Positions 9,653-19,741 of a DNA stretch of 64,000 nucleotides are shown here, one piece after another. Origin of the DNA: Ochrobactrum sp. CM-21-5 (GTDB taxonomy: Bacteria; Pseudomonadota; Alphaproteobacteria; Rhizobiales; Rhizobiaceae); contig NZ_JACLZJ010000001.1 of NCBI RefSeq assembly GCF_014253075.1, positions 1,388,937-1,452,936 on the forward strand. Reading direction: 5' to 3'. The first letter of the stretch is position 1, and every line of letters begins with the position of its first letter. Position numbers and translations under genes: made by a program. Under the pieces are notes generated by a model. It was not told the origin of the DNA. It ran no database searches and worked only from the letters and a program-made list of their open reading frames with translations.

Positions 9653-10836
9653 GCAAGACCAGCCGGCCATTGACAATAGCGATTGTGGCCGGGGAAGAAT
9701 CTGGCGATCTCCTTGGCGCAGATCTCATTGATGCCCTTCGTGCTCAGACCGATAAACTGGTCGATATCATCGGTGTTGGCGGCGATCATCTGGCGGCGCG
9801 CGGCTTGAAGACTTTGTTCGACCCTCAGGAAATAGCCCTGACAGGGTTAGGCCCGATCCTCAAGAATCTTCCGGGGCTGCTTCTGCGTATCAGGCAAACA
9901 GCGCGGGAAATCGTGGCGCAAAAGCCGGATTGCGTTCTGCTGATTGATAGCCCCGAGTTCACGCATCGCGTGGCTAAAAAGATACGTGCAGCTGTCCCGG
10001 CTATTCCCATTGTCAAGTACATCGCCCCCAGCGTCTGGGCCTGGCGTCCGCAACGGGCACGCGCGATGCGTGCCTATGTCGATCATGTGCTCACGGTTCT
10101 GCCTTTTGAGGTTGAGGTGATGCAACGTCTGAATGGTCCTCGCGCAACTTATGTCGGACACCGCCTGACGAGCTATGCGCCGATTCTACAGGCAAGAGCG
10201 GCGCAATTGGCTTTGGAAAAACAACGGCGGGTGGATGATATGCGCAGGCTGCTTGTGCTGCCGGGGTCGCGCCGCAGTGAAATCACCATGCTTATGGAAC
10301 CATTCGGCAAAACTGTGAAGCAACTGGCAGAGCGGGTGGACAAACTGGAAGTCATTTTGCCTACCTTGCCCCGCATTGAGGAAATGGTCCGTGACCTTTC
10401 CAGAAATTGGGCGGTCAAGCCATTGATCGTCCTGGGGGACGAGGAAAAGTGGCGGGCTTTTTCGCGGGCGGATGCAGCGCTTGCCGCTTCCGGCACGGTT
10501 TCGCTTGAACTCGCCCTGTCGCGTATCCCGACGGTGCTGGGTTACAAGACGGATTGGTTCGCGAAGAAATTCCTCATGCCGAGGATCACGATCTGGAGTG
10601 CCGCCTTACCGAATATCATTGCGGACAAGCCGGTCGTGCCGGAGTTCTTCAATGAATTTGTGCGGCCCGGCATGTTGGCGCGTCAGGTCGATGTGCTTAT
10701 GCAGCCGGGGCTTATGCGTCAGGCACAGCTTGAGGGCTTTGACGAGGTGGCAAGCGTGATGGAAACAGAGCGGCCATCAGGCGAGATCGGCGCACGTGTA
10801 CTGCTCAATCTGGCGGAAAACGGCAGAAAAGCCTAG
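9649..10836 (+). CDS. lpxB: Lipid-A-disaccharide synthase
   Basis: LpxB, a GT-B fold glycosyltransferase of family GT19, joins lipid X and UDP-diacylglucosamine into the tetraacyl disaccharide. The 395 residues begin with IAIVAGEESGDLLGADLI, followed by GVGGDHLAARG, SPEFTHRVAKK, and YIAPSVWAWRPQRARAM. The sugar-nucleotide site follows with LLVLPGSRRSEI and ASGTVSLELAL. It starts at a GTG that overlaps the lpxI stop (GTGA), indicating translational coupling. It is the last gene of the long + strand cell-envelope run and is followed by a terminator. Confidence 0.96.
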   Translation: MSKTSRPLTIAIVAGEESGDLLGADLIDALRAQTDKLVDIIGVGGDHLAARGLKTLFDPQEIALTGLGPILKNLPGLLLRIRQTAREIVAQKPDCVLLIDSPEFTHRVAKKIRAAVPAIPIVKYIAPSVWAWRPQRARAMRAYVDHVLTVLPFEVEVMQRLNGPRATYVGHRLTSYAPILQARAAQLALEKQRRVDDMRRLLVLPGSRRSEITMLMEPFGKTVKQLAERVDKLEVILPTLPRIEEMVRDLSRNWAVKPLIVLGDEEKWRAFSRADAALAASGTVSLELALSRIPTVLGYKTDWFAKKFLMPRITIWSAALPNIIADKPVVPEFFNEFVRPGMLARQVDVLMQPGLMRQAQLEGFDEVASVMETERPSGEIGARVLLNLAENGRKA

Positions 10837-10922
10837 ATTTCTATATTTCGATTGTAGCGTAAGGGTAGTCTCAGAAAAAGCTTGGATACGGCAATTCCGT
10901 CAAAATCAGAAACGCTTCAAAG

Positions 10923-10957
10923 AAAAACCCCGGCAGTTCAACCGCCGGGGTTTTTTG
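10923..10957. terminator. Shared intrinsic terminator between lpxB and gltA
   Basis: CCCCGGC (10928-10934) pairs with GCCGGGG (10944-10950), with AAAAA before and TTTTTT after. The flanking A and T runs make it work for both strands, as fits its place between the convergent ends of lpxB and gltA. Confidence 0.9.
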
Positions 10958-10973
10958 TGCAAAGCAGTGATGC

Positions 10974-12266
10974 TTATTTACGCTTGGCGAGCGGAATGTA
11001 ATCGCGTTCCGGTGCGCCGGTGTAAAGCTGACGCGGACGTCCGATCTTCTGCTGCGGATCTTCGATCATTTCCTTCCACTGGGCAACCCAGCCAACCGTG
11101 CGGGCGAGCGCGAAAAGAACAGTGAACATTTCTGTCGGGAAGCCGAGCGCCTTGAGCGTGATACCCGAATAGAAATCGATGTTCGGATAGAGCTTCTTCT
11201 CGATGAAATACTCATCGGTAAGCGCGATTTTTTCAAGCTCCATAGCCACGTCGAGCAAGGGATCATCCTTGATGCCCAGCTCGCCCAGGACCTCATGGCA
11301 GGTTTTCTGCATGATCTTGGCGCGTGGATCGTAGTTCTTGTAGACGCGGTGACCGAAGCCCATCAGACGGAACGGATCGTTCTTGTCCTTGGCGCGGGCG
11401 ATGAATTCGGGAATACGATCCACCGAGCCGATTTCAGCAAGCATGTTGAGCGCAGCTTCATTGGCGCCGCCGTGAGCAGGGCCCCAGAGGCATGCAACGC
11501 CGGCAGCGATGCAGGCGAACGGATTGGCGCCCGACGAACCGGCGAGACGGACGGTCGAGGTCGAAGCATTCTGCTCGTGATCGGCATGAAGGATGAAGAT
11601 ACGGTCCATGGCGCGCGCCAGCACCGGATTGACCTTGTAATCTTCGCAAGGCACGGCGAAGCACATATGCAGGAAGTTCGACGCGAAATCGAGGTCGTTC
11701 TTCGGATAAACGAATGGCTGACCGATATGGTATTTATAAGCCATCGCGGCGAGGGTTGGCACCTTCGCGATCAGGCGGATCGAAGCGACCATGCGCTGAT
11801 GCGGGTCGGTGATGTCGGTCGAGTCGTGATAGAAGGCGGACATTGCGCCGACACAACCGACTATAACGGCCATCGGATGAGCGTCGCGGCGGAAACCGGT
11901 AAAGAAGCGCGTCATCTGCTCGTGGAGCATCGTATGGCGGGTAACGCGGTAGTCGAAGTCTGCCTTCTGGGTAGCGGTCGGCAATTCGCCGTAAAGAAGC
12001 AGGTAGCAGGTTTCAAGAAAGTCACCGTGTTCGGCAAGCTGTTCAATCGGATAGCCACGATAGAGCAGGGTTCCCTCATCACCGTCGATATAGGTGATTT
12101 TGGATTCGCACGATGCCGTTGACGTGAAGCCAGGATCGTAAGTGAATGCCTGAGCGTTCTTATAGAGTGGACCGATGTCGACAACGTCCGGCCCGACAGT
12201 GCCTTTTCGCACAGGCAGGTCAAACGTTTTGCCGTCGAGAGTAAAGCTGGCTGTCTTATCTGACAT
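10974..12266 (-). CDS. gltA: Citrate synthase (type II)
   Basis: Citrate synthase condenses acetyl-CoA with oxaloacetate at the entry of the citric acid cycle. The 430-residue length is that of the hexameric type II enzymes of Gram-negative bacteria. The catalytic residues are visible in order: His in [13 protein letters not shown], His in [15 protein letters not shown], and Asp in [11 protein letters not shown]. The frame runs back to 12287, but the ATG at 12266 has AAAGGAAA ahead and gives [13 protein letters not shown], the usual start. It reads convergent to lpxB and is probably monocistronic. Confidence 0.96.
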   Translation of the reverse strand: MSDKTASFTLDGKTFDLPVRKGTVGPDVVDIGPLYKNAQAFTYDPGFTSTASCESKITYIDGDEGTLLYRGYPIEQLAEHGDFLETCYLLLYGELPTATQKADFDYRVTRHTMLHEQMTRFFTGFRRDAHPMAVIVGCVGAMSAFYHDSTDITDPHQRMVASIRLIAKVPTLAAMAYKYHIGQPFVYPKNDLDFASNFLHMCFAVPCEDYKVNPVLARAMDRIFILHADHEQNASTSTVRLAGSSGANPFACIAAGVACLWGPAHGGANEAALNMLAEIGSVDRIPEFIARAKDKNDPFRLMGFGHRVYKNYDPRAKIMQKTCHEVLGELGIKDDPLLDVAMELEKIALTDEYFIEKKLYPNIDFYSGITLKALGFPTEMFTVLFALARTVGWVAQWKEMIEDPQQKIGRPRQLYTGAPERDYIPLAKRK

Positions 12267-12500
12267 CGTGTTTCCTTTCATGTCCACTTTGCCGCCCGCA
12301 CGACGGCAGAATCGAAATCGTCGTTATAATTTGTCTTTTATTCTCTTAAGTATGGTTTCCCGCATGGGCGGGAAACCATCAGTCATCAACGCATTATCCG
12401 AACGATTTTGCCCGTCAAACTATCCCAAACGTTTCGTGATGCAATGCGTAATTTGAACTATTTAAGTGGGTCTTGTCACGTCGGCGTGAATAAACCTACC

Positions 12501-13922
12501 TTAACCGATTTGATCGCGGATGCGCCCAAGAGACTCATCGCGCCCAAGCACGAACAAGACATCGAATACACCCGGCGAGGTGGCGCGCCCCGTCAGTGCT
12601 GCGCGCAGCGGTTGCGCAATCTTGCCAAGTTTAAGCCCCTGAGATTCTGCATGGGCGCGTATTGCGGCGTCGAGTGCTTCGACGGTCCATTCATTCGACG
12701 CTTCCAGAACCGGCAGAACTGCCTTGAGTATGGCCCGGCCTTCGTCGGTGAGCAAGGAAGCGGCCTTCTCATCAAAATCGAGAGGGCGGCTGGCGAAGAT
12801 GAATTTTGCGCCATCAGCCAGTTCGACCAGCGTCTTGGCTCGATCTTTCAGCCCGGGCATGGCGGTAAGAAGCTGATCGCGGCGCGTGTCGTTCAGAGCA
12901 TCGCTGATGGCTTTACCGCCTTCAATTTCAGGCAGTATCGTGATCAGCGCGTCGAACAGCGCTTTGTCATCGCTCGAACGCATATAGATGCCATTAATTG
13001 CTTCCAGCTTCTGGAAGTCGAAGCGGGCGGCACCTTTGTTGATGTCCTTGACGTCGAACCATTCGATCATCTGGTCGATGGTCATGATCTCGTCGTCACC
13101 GTGGCTCCAGCCCAGTCGCACGAGATAGTTGCAAAGCGCGTCAGGCAGGTAGCCCATGGCGCGATAGGCGTCCACGCCAAGCGCTCCATGGCGTTTCGAC
13201 AGCTTTGCGCCGTCTGCGCCGTGGATCAGCGGGATATGAGACATCTGCGGCACGTCCCAGCCCATGGCGTCGTAGATGACGGTCTGACGCGCGGCATTGG
13301 TCAGATGATCGTCGCCGCGGATAATGTGCGTTACGCCCATATCGTGATCGTCCACGACGACAGCATGCATATATGTCGGCGTACCGTCCGAGCGCAGGAT
13401 GATAAAATCATCGAGGTCCTTGTTCGGGAAGCGCACTTCGCCCTGCACGGCATCGCGTACGACGGTTTCACCGTCTTGCGGGGCCTTGATTCGAATGACT
13501 GGCTTGATGCCTTCCGGCGCTTCGGACGGATCGCGGTCGCGCCAGCGGCCATCGTAGCGGGGCGGACGGCCTTCGGCCCGCGCCTTTTCGCGCATTACTT
13601 CCAGTTCATCGGGTGAAGCGTAGCAATAATAAGCCTTGCCAAGCGCCACGAGTGCTTCCGCCACTTCCCGGTGGCGCGGCGCACGCTCGAATTGCGAGAT
13701 GGCGTCACCGTCCCAATCCAGGCCGAGCCAGGTCAAGCCATCAAGGATTGCTGCGGTGGCTGCGTCTGTGGAGCGCTCGCGGTCTGTATCCTCGATGCGC
13801 AGCAGCATTTTACCGCCGCTATGCTTGGCATAAAGCCAATTGAACAGAGCCGTGCGGGCCCCACCGATGTGAAGGAAGCCCGTGGGCGAGGGGGCAAAAC
13901 GGGTAACAACCGGCTTCGACAT
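12501..13922 (-). CDS. gltX: Glutamate--tRNA ligase
   Basis: This class I synthetase charges tRNA with glutamate. From the ATG at 13922 the 473 residues open [21 protein letters not shown], with the HIGH-type motif at residues 18-21, and the KMSKS-type loop is KLSKRHGA near residue 240. An upstream extension to 14135 is low-complexity and is not used. Brucellaceae usually have two gltX paralogues, so this copy may be GltX1 or GltX2; I cannot tell which, nor whether it also charges tRNA-Gln, from this sequence alone. It is divergent from comEC. Confidence 0.94.
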   Translation of the reverse strand: MSKPVVTRFAPSPTGFLHIGGARTALFNWLYAKHSGGKMLLRIEDTDRERSTDAATAAILDGLTWLGLDWDGDAISQFERAPRHREVAEALVALGKAYYCYASPDELEVMREKARAEGRPPRYDGRWRDRDPSEAPEGIKPVIRIKAPQDGETVVRDAVQGEVRFPNKDLDDFIILRSDGTPTYMHAVVVDDHDMGVTHIIRGDDHLTNAARQTVIYDAMGWDVPQMSHIPLIHGADGAKLSKRHGALGVDAYRAMGYLPDALCNYLVRLGWSHGDDEIMTIDQMIEWFDVKDINKGAARFDFQKLEAINGIYMRSSDDKALFDALITILPEIEGGKAISDALNDTRRDQLLTAMPGLKDRAKTLVELADGAKFIFASRPLDFDEKAASLLTDEGRAILKAVLPVLEASNEWTVEALDAAIRAHAESQGLKLGKIAQPLRAALTGRATSPGVFDVLFVLGRDESLGRIRDQIG

Positions 13923-14185
13923 AACAGCTCCACTGTATCGCGCGCCCGGGAAAGCAGCGGCGTAGGCCGGGGCAAAAGGCGCATTTTGAGTATCGGTTGC
14001 CCACCGATGTGTGAATGATGGGCAAGACCAGGTTCTCAGGCGCGGGAACCTACTCGATTTTGACTGGCGTTCATGTAGCATAGGCAGCAATGTGCGCAAG
14101 GGCTTAGCGTTCCTTTCGCGCCAATCCCGTGTCATCTTTTAGGGTATGGGAACGGCGCAGACATATTTTGCGGTCAGGCGGGGGC

Positions 14186-16690
14186 ATGACGGGCATAAAC
14201 GATATGCGTGAAGCGGATGAGCGGGCGCTCGTAAAGAGCTTGCCCGATGGACTCATGCGCTCGTTATTGCCTGAAGCGTGGCCCTCCTATGAAGAAGACA
14301 CCCGCCCCGCTCTCCTGCCAGAGGCGGTGACAGCCGTTCCATTGCGCGAGCGCTTGTTTCTCGGCCTGTCCGCAATGTCCGGCGTAATTTCGGATCAGAT
14401 GGGCCGGGAGATTGGTCGGGGCCTCTTCTTTCTTTTGCTTCCGGTTCTCGCGGGAAGCGGAGCTATCGTCTATTTCACATTGCCATTCGAACCAGATTGG
14501 CTGCCTCTGCTGTCTATTTTGATTTTCCTTGTGATTGGGCGTGTCACGGCACGGCGGTCATTTCTGTTGGCGCAGACCGTGACGCTGGTTATCGCTTTGC
14601 AGATGGGCGTTATTGGGAGCAAGATCGAAACCGAGCGCCGTGCAACCCCTATGCTCGGCTCAGACGTGGCGACACGTGTAACTGGCCGTGTCGTTGCGCT
14701 TGAGCATCAGCACAATGGCAGCTGGCGGGTGACGCTGGATGTGCTCCAAACCGAAAAGCCAAGATTGCGGCATTCACCACAGCGTATCAGGATCAATGCG
14801 CGCGACATCCCCGCCGCAACCGTGATCGGCAGTGGGCTTAACGGTTTCGTGCGATTGCGCACACCGTCGGGACCGGTTCGTCCAGGCAATTACGATTTTT
14901 CGCTTCATGCTTATTTCAACGGTATCGGCGCAAATGGTTTTTTCCTCGGAACGCCAAAACTTGTAGCGGTAGAGCCGCCGCGCGGATTGGTTGCCGGGAT
15001 TATGGAATGGATTGCAATGTTGCGAGTGCACGTCGCCGAACGTATCAATGAAGCGGTCGGTGGTGAGGACGGCAGTGTCGCAGCAGCTTTGATCGCGGGA
15101 CAGCGCGCAGGCATCAGCGAAGAGACCAATGAAAACCTGCGCAGGGCAGGGCTGGCGCACATACTCTCGATTTCCGGCCTGCATATGGCGCTTGCCGCAG
15201 GTGTCGTGATGCTGTCGCTGCGGTCGATCTTCGCGTTGTTTCCGGCTTTCAGTTCCAGATATCCTGTAAAGAAATACGCGGCGCTTCTCTCGCTTTTGAG
15301 CTGTACTTTTTACCTCGCTATGTCTGGTGCCGACGTGGCGGCTCAGCGAAGTTATGTCATGATTGCCGTGATGTTGTGTGCACTTCTGGCGGATCGGGCA
15401 GCGATCAGCATGCGTAATCTGGCAATCGCAGCGCTGGCGATGATCGCAATTTCGCCTCATGAGATTCTGGGGCCGAGTTTTCAAATGTCTTTCTCGGCAA
15501 CCGCCGCGCTTATCGCCGCCTTCTCATGGTGGACCGAACAGAAATCGGCTCAACGGTTAGGCATGGAAAGACCGGTTAAAGTGAGCGGCCAGCGTATGCT
15601 CAGGTTTTTCGCACCGGTTGCCGCCACGGCTTGCACGTCCCTTGTGGCCGGGCTTGCCAGCGGAATTTTTGCCGCCTATCATTTTAACAATACAGCCCCT
15701 CTTGGAATGATAGGCAATGTATTGGCCTTGCCTGTCATTTCCATGCTGGTGATGCCTTTTGCTGTCCTCAGCCTTGTGTTGATGCCGTTCCAGCTCGATT
15801 GGCTGCCTCTGCAAGTTATGGGGGCGGGCATATCGATTGTGCGCTACATAGCCGGATTTGTTGCGGAGTTTTCACCGGACGGCAATCCTGGGGTCATACC
15901 TCCTACAGCGTTGTTATTCTGGGCTGGCGCACTCGTTCTCGCTGTTGTCCTTACAACATGGCTTAAATTGCTCGCTGTGCCGCTGCTTGCAGCCGGCTTC
16001 ATTGTTTTCCTTCAAAACCCATTGCCGGATATCGTGATCTCTGAAGATGCAAGGCTCGTCGGTGTGCGTCTTGAAAGCGGCGACTTTGTGCTGAACCGCA
16101 ACAGGCCGTCACGATTTACCACCGAAAACTGGAAAACGGCTTACCTGATCGAAAATTTCATTGAGCCGTTAAACATCAACAGTAAAACCCGCGGCATCGA
16201 TGCCGATGGGTTCGTCTGCGAGGAGAACCTGTGTACCACGCCGCTGCGTGATGGGCATATGCTTGCCTATACCGCTGACGAAACGATGCACGAGGTCGCG
16301 TGCAATATCGGCGATGTGGTTATACTTGCAATTCCGGGTGAAGCGCTGGATTGTGGCCGTGAAAATGTTTTGGTTCTCACCCGGCGCGATCTGGCGTTGA
16401 AAGGCACATTGGAAATACGTCTTGGCGACACGATCGAAATGGCTTCATCAGCCGAGGCCGACACCTCCGGTAAAGCCGATGCCAGCGCGGCGTCCAGTTC
16501 GTCTTCGCTCTCAAGGCAGCATACAGGCCAACTGACCTATGCTGTCGGCGTTCCGACCCGCCCATGGCATCTGCACCGTCTTTATTCCCGTGCCGCTCGT
16601 GGGTTGCCGGAGCGGGTATATAAAAAGAAACTCGCAAGCACCAAGCAAATTTCCGGGTGCGGCAACCAAAAGAAAAGCGAATGTAGGTAG
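14186..16690 (+). CDS. comEC: ComEC/Rec2 family DNA uptake channel protein
   Basis: ComEC forms the inner-membrane pore for single-stranded DNA in natural transformation. The protein has paired membrane helices near the N-terminus (FFLLLPVLAGSGAIVYFTL), a DUF4131-type OB-like region (VTGRVVALEHQHNGSWRVTL), the Competence core (AALIAGQRAGISEETNENLR, AHILSISGLHMALAAG, GADVAAQRSYVMIAVML) and a C-terminal soluble part in which I see no intact metallo-beta-lactamase HxHxDH motif. The start is uncertain: GTG 14129, ATG 14186 (chosen, GGGGG ahead, 834 residues) or ATG 14204. gltX-comEC-lexA order is common in Rhizobiales. Natural competence is not implied by this gene alone. Confidence 0.88.
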   Translation: MTGINDMREADERALVKSLPDGLMRSLLPEAWPSYEEDTRPALLPEAVTAVPLRERLFLGLSAMSGVISDQMGREIGRGLFFLLLPVLAGSGAIVYFTLPFEPDWLPLLSILIFLVIGRVTARRSFLLAQTVTLVIALQMGVIGSKIETERRATPMLGSDVATRVTGRVVALEHQHNGSWRVTLDVLQTEKPRLRHSPQRIRINARDIPAATVIGSGLNGFVRLRTPSGPVRPGNYDFSLHAYFNGIGANGFFLGTPKLVAVEPPRGLVAGIMEWIAMLRVHVAERINEAVGGEDGSVAAALIAGQRAGISEETNENLRRAGLAHILSISGLHMALAAGVVMLSLRSIFALFPAFSSRYPVKKYAALLSLLSCTFYLAMSGADVAAQRSYVMIAVMLCALLADRAAISMRNLAIAALAMIAISPHEILGPSFQMSFSATAALIAAFSWWTEQKSAQRLGMERPVKVSGQRMLRFFAPVAATACTSLVAGLASGIFAAYHFNNTAPLGMIGNVLALPVISMLVMPFAVLSLVLMPFQLDWLPLQVMGAGISIVRYIAGFVAEFSPDGNPGVIPPTALLFWAGALVLAVVLTTWLKLLAVPLLAAGFIVFLQNPLPDIVISEDARLVGVRLESGDFVLNRNRPSRFTTENWKTAYLIENFIEPLNINSKTRGIDADGFVCEENLCTTPLRDGHMLAYTADETMHEVACNIGDVVILAIPGEALDCGRENVLVLTRRDLALKGTLEIRLGDTIEMASSAEADTSGKADASAASSSSSLSRQHTGQLTYAVGVPTRPWHLHRLYSRAARGLPERVYKKKLASTKQISGCGNQKKSECR

Positions 16691-16896
16691 CTGCTTCTGA
16701 AGTACAATCGACTGACATTAAACGTGGATCGATCAGATTATGCTCAAATTATAGAACGTCGACCACCGGCCTGATTGGCACAGATAGGAAACCGTTCCGT
16801 CTGTGTGAATTCACTGCATTGGGTGCGATGTCAAATGTTGTCATTCCACTGCCCAACGCTCTCATATCGGGTTCTAAAGCACGCCGCATTTTATCA

Positions 16897-16957
16897 TACC
16901 CATACGACACGCTTTAATTCTTTAAACCGGTTCCCACTTTTGGAAGACATGCTTTAG
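16897..16957 (-). repeat. Dispersed Rhizobiales palindromic repeat touching the lexA stop codon
   Basis: Read on the minus strand this begins at the lexA stop as TAAAGCATGTCTTCCAAAAG and continues GTGGGAACCGGTTTAAAGAA, then TTAAAGCGTGTCG. The same framework (TTCC-AAAAGTG-GAA-CGGTTT) occurs at 63743-63782, which shows it is a repeat within this window. Such elements are known to be scattered in Brucella and its relatives. Its edge overlaps the last codon of lexA. Confidence 0.65.
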
Positions 16958-17682
16958 TACCGGCGGATCAGGCCAATAAGTTTTCCCTGAACCCGAACGC
17001 GATCCGGCCCAAAAATTCGTGTTTCATAGGCAGGGTTGGCGGCTTCCAGCGCAACCGATGCACCTTTACGGCGAAACCGCTTCAGAGTGGCTTCTTCATC
17101 GTCGACCAGCGCCACGACGATTTCACCGGGATTGGCAGTGTCGCCCCGCTTGATGATTACCGTGTCGCCATCGAAAATGCCCGCGTCGATCATTGAATCG
17201 CCCTTGACCTCAAGGGCGTAGTGTTCGCCTGGACCGATCATTTCTGGCGGCAGGCTGAGTGAGTGCGTTTGATTTTGTATGGCAGAAATTGGAACACCGG
17301 CAGCAATACGTCCCATGACTGGGATAGATACGGTGGTAGATGCAAAATCTTTTGAACCGCCCGGCAATGAGCGTGATTGCTGCGTTGGTGCAGGGCCGCT
17401 TTTTCCCAAACTCCCCTCAATCACGCTTGGCGCAAATTTCTTCTGCGAATTGAGACCTGGCGCGATCGAATCCGGCAAGCGCAGCACTTCCAGAGCACGC
17501 GCGCGATTTGGCAACCTTCGGATAAAGCCGCGCTCCTCCAATGCCGTAATAAGCCGGTGAATACCCGACTTCGAAGCTAGATCCAAAGCTTCCTTCATTT
17601 CATCGAACGAAGGCGGAATACCAGTTTCTTTCAGACGTTCATGAATGAACAGCAGAAGCTCGTGCTGCTTACGGGTCAACAT
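16954..17682 (-). CDS. lexA: LexA repressor, SOS regulator
   Basis: LexA represses DNA-damage genes and cleaves itself when RecA filaments form. The 242-residue protein has an N-terminal winged helix ([40 protein letters not shown]), the cleavage bond Ala128-Gly129 in GRIAAGVPI, and the catalytic Ser163 (GDSMIDAG) and Lys201 (EATLKRF). The linker, rich in S, G, P and Q (about residues 90-117), is its most variable part. The ATG at 17682 gives the MLTRKQHE start; 17691 is a possible earlier ATG. A LexA box lies 57 bases upstream, so it is self-regulated. Confidence 0.97.
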   Translation of the reverse strand: MLTRKQHELLLFIHERLKETGIPPSFDEMKEALDLASKSGIHRLITALEERGFIRRLPNRARALEVLRLPDSIAPGLNSQKKFAPSVIEGSLGKSGPAPTQQSRSLPGGSKDFASTTVSIPVMGRIAAGVPISAIQNQTHSLSLPPEMIGPGEHYALEVKGDSMIDAGIFDGDTVIIKRGDTANPGEIVVALVDDEEATLKRFRRKGASVALEAANPAYETRIFGPDRVRVQGKLIGLIRRY

Positions 17683-17738
17683 GCGCGACACCCTCCGGCC
17701 CAGAATCGATTAAAACAAAACCAGAACGAACACTATAT

Positions 17739-17753
17739 GTTCCAGTCTTGTTC
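17739..17753 (-). promoter_or_regulatory. LexA box (SOS operator) of lexA
   Basis: On the + strand, GTTC at 17739-17742 and GTTC at 17750-17753 are separated by exactly seven bases (CAGTCTT), the known alphaproteobacterial LexA site. It lies 57 bases before the lexA start codon, as expected for autorepression. Confidence 0.88.
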
Positions 17754-17932
17754 TGCAATGGTTTTAAATTTATTAAGAATCCGCGGGTGAGAGAGGAACC
17801 ACGCTGGCAATGTCGTACAGACACGGCGTCCCCTCATGATCACGGTCCTGTTTATTGCTTTTTTATAATGGGTTGGATGATTATCCTGATGCGGGCACGC
17901 AACCGGATCAAGCGTTTTTCATGCGCAGCGCA

Positions 17933-19153
17933 TCACAGCATAAGAATGCGGCAAGGTTCGCCGGCATCGGCTGCAGGTGCATTTTCGTCACGGATCAGCA
18001 GCGCATCGGCGCGCACTAAAGCTGATAGCATCGACGAATCTTGCATGGTCGAGGCGCTCGCAATGGGGATCCCATCAGCATCGATTTTGATTTGTACGCG
18101 GACGTAGTCACGCCGGTGATCGTTCGCGGGCATGGCTGTCCCAAGTCGTGCCGGACGAATATCGGCCATCAAGCGGGAACCGGACAGCTTTGCAATCAAC
18201 GGTCGGAGAAAGATGTGAGCACAGACGAGGCTCGATACCGGATTTCCTGGCAATCCAATAATGTGAACAGCCTTGCCTTGTACGACCTTGCGCCCATACA
18301 TGAGCGGCTTGCCGGGACGCATTGCAATCTTCCAGAAATCCAGATCAACACCACAGTTGCGCAGTGCGCCATGAATGAAATCCCGGTCTCCAACCGAAGC
18401 CCCACCGATGGTAACCAGAACATCGACACCATCGTGAAGAGCGTCGTCAATCGCTCGTTCAATCTGAACTGGATCATCGGGGATGATCCCCATGTCTTCG
18501 GGTTTGCCGCCGACCCGACGGGCAATCTCTGCGATACCGACACTGTTGGAGGCGACGATTTGATCGGGTCCCGGTACACAGCCTGGAGAAACGAGCTCGT
18601 CACCTGTCGCGAGAATGGCAATGCGGGGCCGTTTGAATACCTGAACTTCGGCGTTGCCGCTTGCCGCGATCAGGGATAGTGCCGGAGCGTCCAACTCGCG
18701 GCCCGGCAGTATAACGATACTGTCCGGCGTGAAATCGAGACCGGCGCGGCGAATATGCCGACCTTTATCGATACCTTCCAGAACAGTCAGGTCGTTGCCG
18801 GTGCGCTGTGTGTGTTCCTGGATGACGACACTATCTGCTCCTTCCGGCAGGGGCGCGCCCGTGAATATGCGGACCGCCTGGCCTTGTGTCAGCGACCCTT
18901 CAAAGCGTTTGCCAGCGGCTGATTCACCGATTACCTGAAACTGGGCCGGATAGGCAATGTCATGCGGTGCTATCAGCGCATAACCATCCATGGCCGAGCA
19001 ATCGAACGGCGGCTGCAGGTAACGGGCAAGAACGGGGCTGGCTGCTACGCGTCCTCCAGCATCGGCAAGGGAGACCCGCTCGACGGCGTTGCGAACGGGT
19101 TCGGCTGTGCTCAATATGCGCGACAGAGCTTCATCGACCGGCAGCAGAGACAT
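17933..19153 (-). CDS. moeA: Molybdopterin molybdenumtransferase
   Basis: MoeA inserts molybdate into adenylylated molybdopterin to finish molybdenum cofactor. The 406 residues show the four-domain MoeA layout: SMDGYAL-type text (DCSAMDGYALIAPHD) near residue 55, the FTGAPLPEGADSVV loop near 95, the MoCF-binding domain with IAILATGDELVSPG and TIGGASVGDRDF, and IGLPGNPVSSLV near 300. The ATG at 19153 has GAGGAAA ahead. It lies downstream of moaC on the same strand, with 108 bases between, so both serve the same pathway. Confidence 0.95.
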   Translation of the reverse strand: MSLLPVDEALSRILSTAEPVRNAVERVSLADAGGRVAASPVLARYLQPPFDCSAMDGYALIAPHDIAYPAQFQVIGESAAGKRFEGSLTQGQAVRIFTGAPLPEGADSVVIQEHTQRTGNDLTVLEGIDKGRHIRRAGLDFTPDSIVILPGRELDAPALSLIAASGNAEVQVFKRPRIAILATGDELVSPGCVPGPDQIVASNSVGIAEIARRVGGKPEDMGIIPDDPVQIERAIDDALHDGVDVLVTIGGASVGDRDFIHGALRNCGVDLDFWKIAMRPGKPLMYGRKVVQGKAVHIIGLPGNPVSSLVCAHIFLRPLIAKLSGSRLMADIRPARLGTAMPANDHRRDYVRVQIKIDADGIPIASASTMQDSSMLSALVRADALLIRDENAPAADAGEPCRILML

Positions 19154-19261
19154 AGCGTTTCCTCTCGAACAGAATTCTATGCCCGAATAACATCAGATTC
19201 GGAGTTTTCGCGGTTTGATCTGCCGCAACTATATGTCCTTGAAAGACCGTTGGCGCTGGCT

Positions 19262-19738
19262 TTAAACGCTCCAATCGCCAGATTTCCCACCGCTTTTCTC
19301 GATAACACGAATATCGATAAGCTCCATATGCCGATCCACGGCTTTGGCCATGTCGTAAATGGTGAGACAGGTAACTGATACGGCGGTCAATGCTTCCATC
19401 TCGACGCCGGTACGGCCCTTCAATTTTGCAAGCGCACGAACCCGCAGGCCCGGCAAATTTGCGTCCGGCACAATGTCCACAACCACCTTGGTCAGCATAA
19501 GCGGGTGGCAAAGCGGAATCAGGTCGGAGGTTTTTTTCGCGGCCATGATACCGGCAAGACGTGCCGTACCGATCACATCACCCTTGGCGGCATTGCCTTC
19601 CAGAATGAGAGCAAGTGTATCGGCCTTCATTCTGACGGCGCCTTCCGCCACGGCCTGCCGTTCGGTTTCATCCTTGCTGCCGACATCCACCATATTGGCG
19701 GCTCCGGACTGGTCGATATGGGTGAGCTTGGCTGACAT
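19262..19738 (-). CDS. moaC: Cyclic pyranopterin monophosphate synthase
   Basis: MoaC converts the MoaA product to cyclic pyranopterin monophosphate, the first stable molybdopterin precursor. The 158-residue product contains [14 protein letters not shown] near residue 14, [12 protein letters not shown] near 75, and [20 protein letters not shown] near 110 and KAVDRHM, with the conserved Lys and Asp of the family. It begins three bases after the trpC stop (on the minus strand), so trpD-trpC-moaC-moeA may be one operon. The pairing of tryptophan and molybdopterin genes is common in Rhizobiales. Confidence 0.96.
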   Translation of the reverse strand: MSAKLTHIDQSGAANMVDVGSKDETERQAVAEGAVRMKADTLALILEGNAAKGDVIGTARLAGIMAAKKTSDLIPLCHPLMLTKVVVDIVPDANLPGLRVRALAKLKGRTGVEMEALTAVSVTCLTIYDMAKAVDRHMELIDIRVIEKSGGKSGDWSV

Positions 19739-19741
19739 CGC

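Noticed and set aside
11295..12122. 275-codon plus-strand frame over gltA
   Set aside because: It is antisense to citrate synthase with all catalytic residues present.
12408..13616. 402-codon plus-strand frame over gltX
   Set aside because: It is antisense to gltX, whose HIGH and KMSKS-type motifs are clear.
14036..14185. A second SOS box for comEC
   Set aside because: No GTTC-N7-GTTC or GAAC-N7-GAAC pair was found in the gltX-comEC gap.
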